Below are positions 63,013 through 64,000 of a stretch of 64,000 bases of DNA, in pieces; positions within the stretch are counted from its first letter, which is position 1; every line of letters starts with the position of its first letter. Source of the DNA: Edaphovirga cremea (GTDB lineage: Bacteria > Pseudomonadota > Gammaproteobacteria > Enterobacterales > Enterobacteriaceae). The position numbers and the translations under genes were made by a program. The notes beneath the pieces were generated by a model. The model was not told the origin of the DNA. It searched no databases and saw nothing but the letters and a program-made list of their open reading frames with translations. The stretch is taken from the NCBI RefSeq assembly GCF_003332275.1, contig NZ_QOVA01000017.1:17059-81058 (forward strand). Direction: 5' to 3'.

Positions 63013-63080
63013 AACTTGCCCTCTTGGAATTGGGCAGTGCTCGTACTCCTCATGAACTGAATGTCCACTGCGGGTACTGC
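63013..63080. repeat. 68-bp direct repeat, copy 2
   Basis: Same sequence as copy 1 at a period of 85 bases. Between purL and the glmY control region. Confidence 0.85.
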
Positions 63081-63298
63081 GCGCGCCGAGGTATTGCGGA
63101 AGAATGTTTTTTTGCAAATGTCTGAAGGCGGGGACGGGGTGAAGAAGAATAAACCGTGAGCGCCATGGAGGGCGCGATCCGAGCGTACAGGGAGGTATTC
63201 ACAGCGTGTTTATGATCTTCACACTGTCCCAAGCCATTTGCTGAGTTCGCTTGTCATTTTAGGTTTAATACTGCGCGCTGTCCGCGTTAAAAGTGAAG
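63081..63298. other. Intergenic repeat-like sequence
   Basis: No gene seen. The stretch around 63150-63230 (GAGCGCCATGGAGGGCGC, GAGCGTACAGGGAGGTA and on) has the look of a long interspersed repeat that I associate with soft-rot enterobacteria; this is memory, not comparison. Confidence 0.4.
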
Positions 63299-63411
63299 TG
63301 TCGTAAAATCCCGACATTACGCAGTTAGGGTGTCGCTAAAAAGCGACATTTAATGTGTTGATTAATATAGCTATTATTCCTGATGCATTCTAGTGTCGGG
63401 ATTCAGCGACA
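63299..63411. promoter_or_regulatory. Three GlrR binding sites upstream of glmY
   Basis: Perfect TGTC-N10-GACA sites at 63299-63316, 63331-63348 and 63394-63411. Spacings of 32 and 63 bases equal 3 and 6 helical turns, so all face the same side. They lie about 130-245 bases upstream of the sigma-54 promoter, as for the response regulator GlrR (QseF) at E. coli glmY. Confidence 0.9.
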
Positions 63412-63517
63412 GGGTGCTGAATTTTCACACTGAATTTTGCTGATGAATTTGTCAGAAAAACAGCGTGAAAAAATATTATCTTTATTAATCAATTAATTGA
63501 ATTATTTATCTGCAATG

Positions 63518-63533
63518 TGGCACAGTACGTGCA
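63518..63533 (+). promoter_or_regulatory. Sigma-54 promoter of glmY
   Basis: TGGCACAGTACGTGCA matches TGGCAC-N5-TTGCW with one mismatch and exact GG-GC spacing. The predicted start is 63544-63545. Confidence 0.9.
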
Positions 63534-63544
63534 TTATTATATGC

Positions 63545-63725
63545 AGTTGCTCATTCAATTTTTTATGACAGCCCCGCATTAGCGGAATAAGTGCTTCATA
63601 AAGCCAGAATGACGCCAAAGAACGGTGCCTATCGTCCACCACACCGATAACAGTCGCGTAAGCGCTTTATCAAACATCGGGCGAAACGTTGAGTGAGGCA
63701 CCACCTTATCTGTAAGGTGAATAAT
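63545..63725 (+). ncRNA. glmY: Small RNA GlmY
   Basis: The transcript would begin AGTTGCTCATTCA, close to the 5' end of GlmY; further blocks TTATGACAGCCCCGC, CGGTGCCTATCGTCCACC and AACGTTGAGTGAGGCACC fit the GlmY/GlmZ family. GlmY sequesters RapZ and so raises GlmS synthesis. The position just after purL and the GlrR/sigma-54 control match E. coli. The 3' end is uncertain: homology fades near 63725, and the next clear terminator is at 63843. Confidence 0.88.
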
Positions 63726-63842
63726 TAAAGTGAAGAATTCGCCAAATAGATACATATGGATGTTGTTCGTCCCATCTTCCGATAATTGCTCACGCTTTAT
63801 CACACTGGGGGACGAAAATGTAGAGCATCCACATTTTTATGC

Positions 63843-63872
63843 AAAAGGGGCAAACTCAGGTTTGCCCCTTTT
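63843..63872. terminator. Strong bidirectional terminator after glmY
   Basis: AAAAGGGGCAAAC, TCAG loop, GTTTGCCCCTTTT, a perfect 13-base stem with T-runs on both strands. Confidence 0.85.
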
Positions 63873-63879
63873 GTTGTGC

Positions 63880-64000
63880 ACAGAAAACCTCCAGCTAGGC
63901 TGGAGGTTCCGTAAAGCTTTCAGCTTTGAGCCAGTTATAAAAACCCCTTTTGATTTGTTAAAACAGTTTGCGGTCTGGCAACTGCAAACGTTCAACAAGA
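63880..64000 (+). mobile_element. IS200-family element, left end (continues beyond window)
   Basis: The subterminal hairpin AACCTCCAGC-TAG-GCTGGAGGTT at 63886-63908 followed by CCAGTTATAAAAACCCC and TTTTGATTTGTTAAAACA is the characteristic 5' leader of IS200/IS1541 elements, which precedes tnpA. The transposase gene itself would lie past 64000. Confidence 0.8.

Noticed and set aside
63023..63080. ERIC or REP element
   Set aside because: The sequence does not match the ERIC consensus or the REP/BIME core, so I list it only as an unnamed direct repeat.
63579..63803. 74-codon minus-strand frame at the window end
   Set aside because: It lies opposite glmY, whose promoter, control sites and conserved blocks explain this stretch better.

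Overview
The window is chromosomal DNA of an enterobacterium (Enterobacterales). Gene order follows the E. coli K-12 map in reverse: proVWX, nrdHIEF, ygaM, ygaC, ygaP/ygaV, [island], ssrA, smpB, ratAB, bamE, recN, nadK, grpE, ung, grcA, srmB, trmN, nadB, rpoE-rseABC, lepA-lepB-rnc-era-recO-pdxJ-acpS, yfhL, yfhH, pgpC, tadA, mltF, purL, glmY. A doubled proX, an M15 lysis cassette and the intergenic repeats make a plant-associated Pectobacteriaceae member (Pectobacterium/Dickeya/Brenneria type) the best guess; this is inference from style, not a database match.

Region by region: 0-4.2 kb is the glycine betaine ABC transporter operon on the minus strand, ending in two different ProX binding proteins. 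4.4-7.2 kb is an AT-rich accessory patch with a broken nucleotidyltransferase gene, a holin/endopeptidase lysis pair and a LysR-type regulator. 7.3-16.7 kb is core: class Ib ribonucleotide reductase with an NrdR-boxed promoter, small stress proteins (YgaM, Asr, YgaC, a YgiW-like OB-fold protein), PfkB and the YgaV/YgaP sulfur-responsive pair with a large palindromic operator.

16.9-30.9 kb is an integrative island inserted at the 3' end of ssrA. It carries an IS3-family element at the left, then a plus-strand operon of an OLD-family ATPase/Toprim nuclease (interrupted by one in-frame amber codon), a UvrD-like helicase and a 1437-residue NACHT-like NTPase with a C-terminal PD-(D/E)xK-like site. 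Facing it on the minus strand are a SIR2-like protein and an FRG-domain protein, then a P4-type tyrosine integrase. The first two genes look like a Gabija-type (class 2 OLD) anti-phage system; the third gene may extend it. This is the most novel part of the window.

31-63 kb is dense core housekeeping: trans-translation, DNA repair, NAD synthesis, heat shock, envelope stress (sigma-E), translation and ribosome-assembly GTPases, RNase III, coenzyme and purine synthesis. Several recognisable control sites are preserved (two LexA boxes at recN, a sigma-32 promoter at grpE, tandem FNR sites at grcA, a PurR box at purL, a small upstream ORF coupled to rpoE). An IS630 remnant lies at 53.6-54.3 kb. 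The last 1 kb holds a 68-bp direct repeat pair, three GlrR sites, a sigma-54 promoter and the small RNA gene glmY, followed by the start of an IS200-family element cut off by the window edge.
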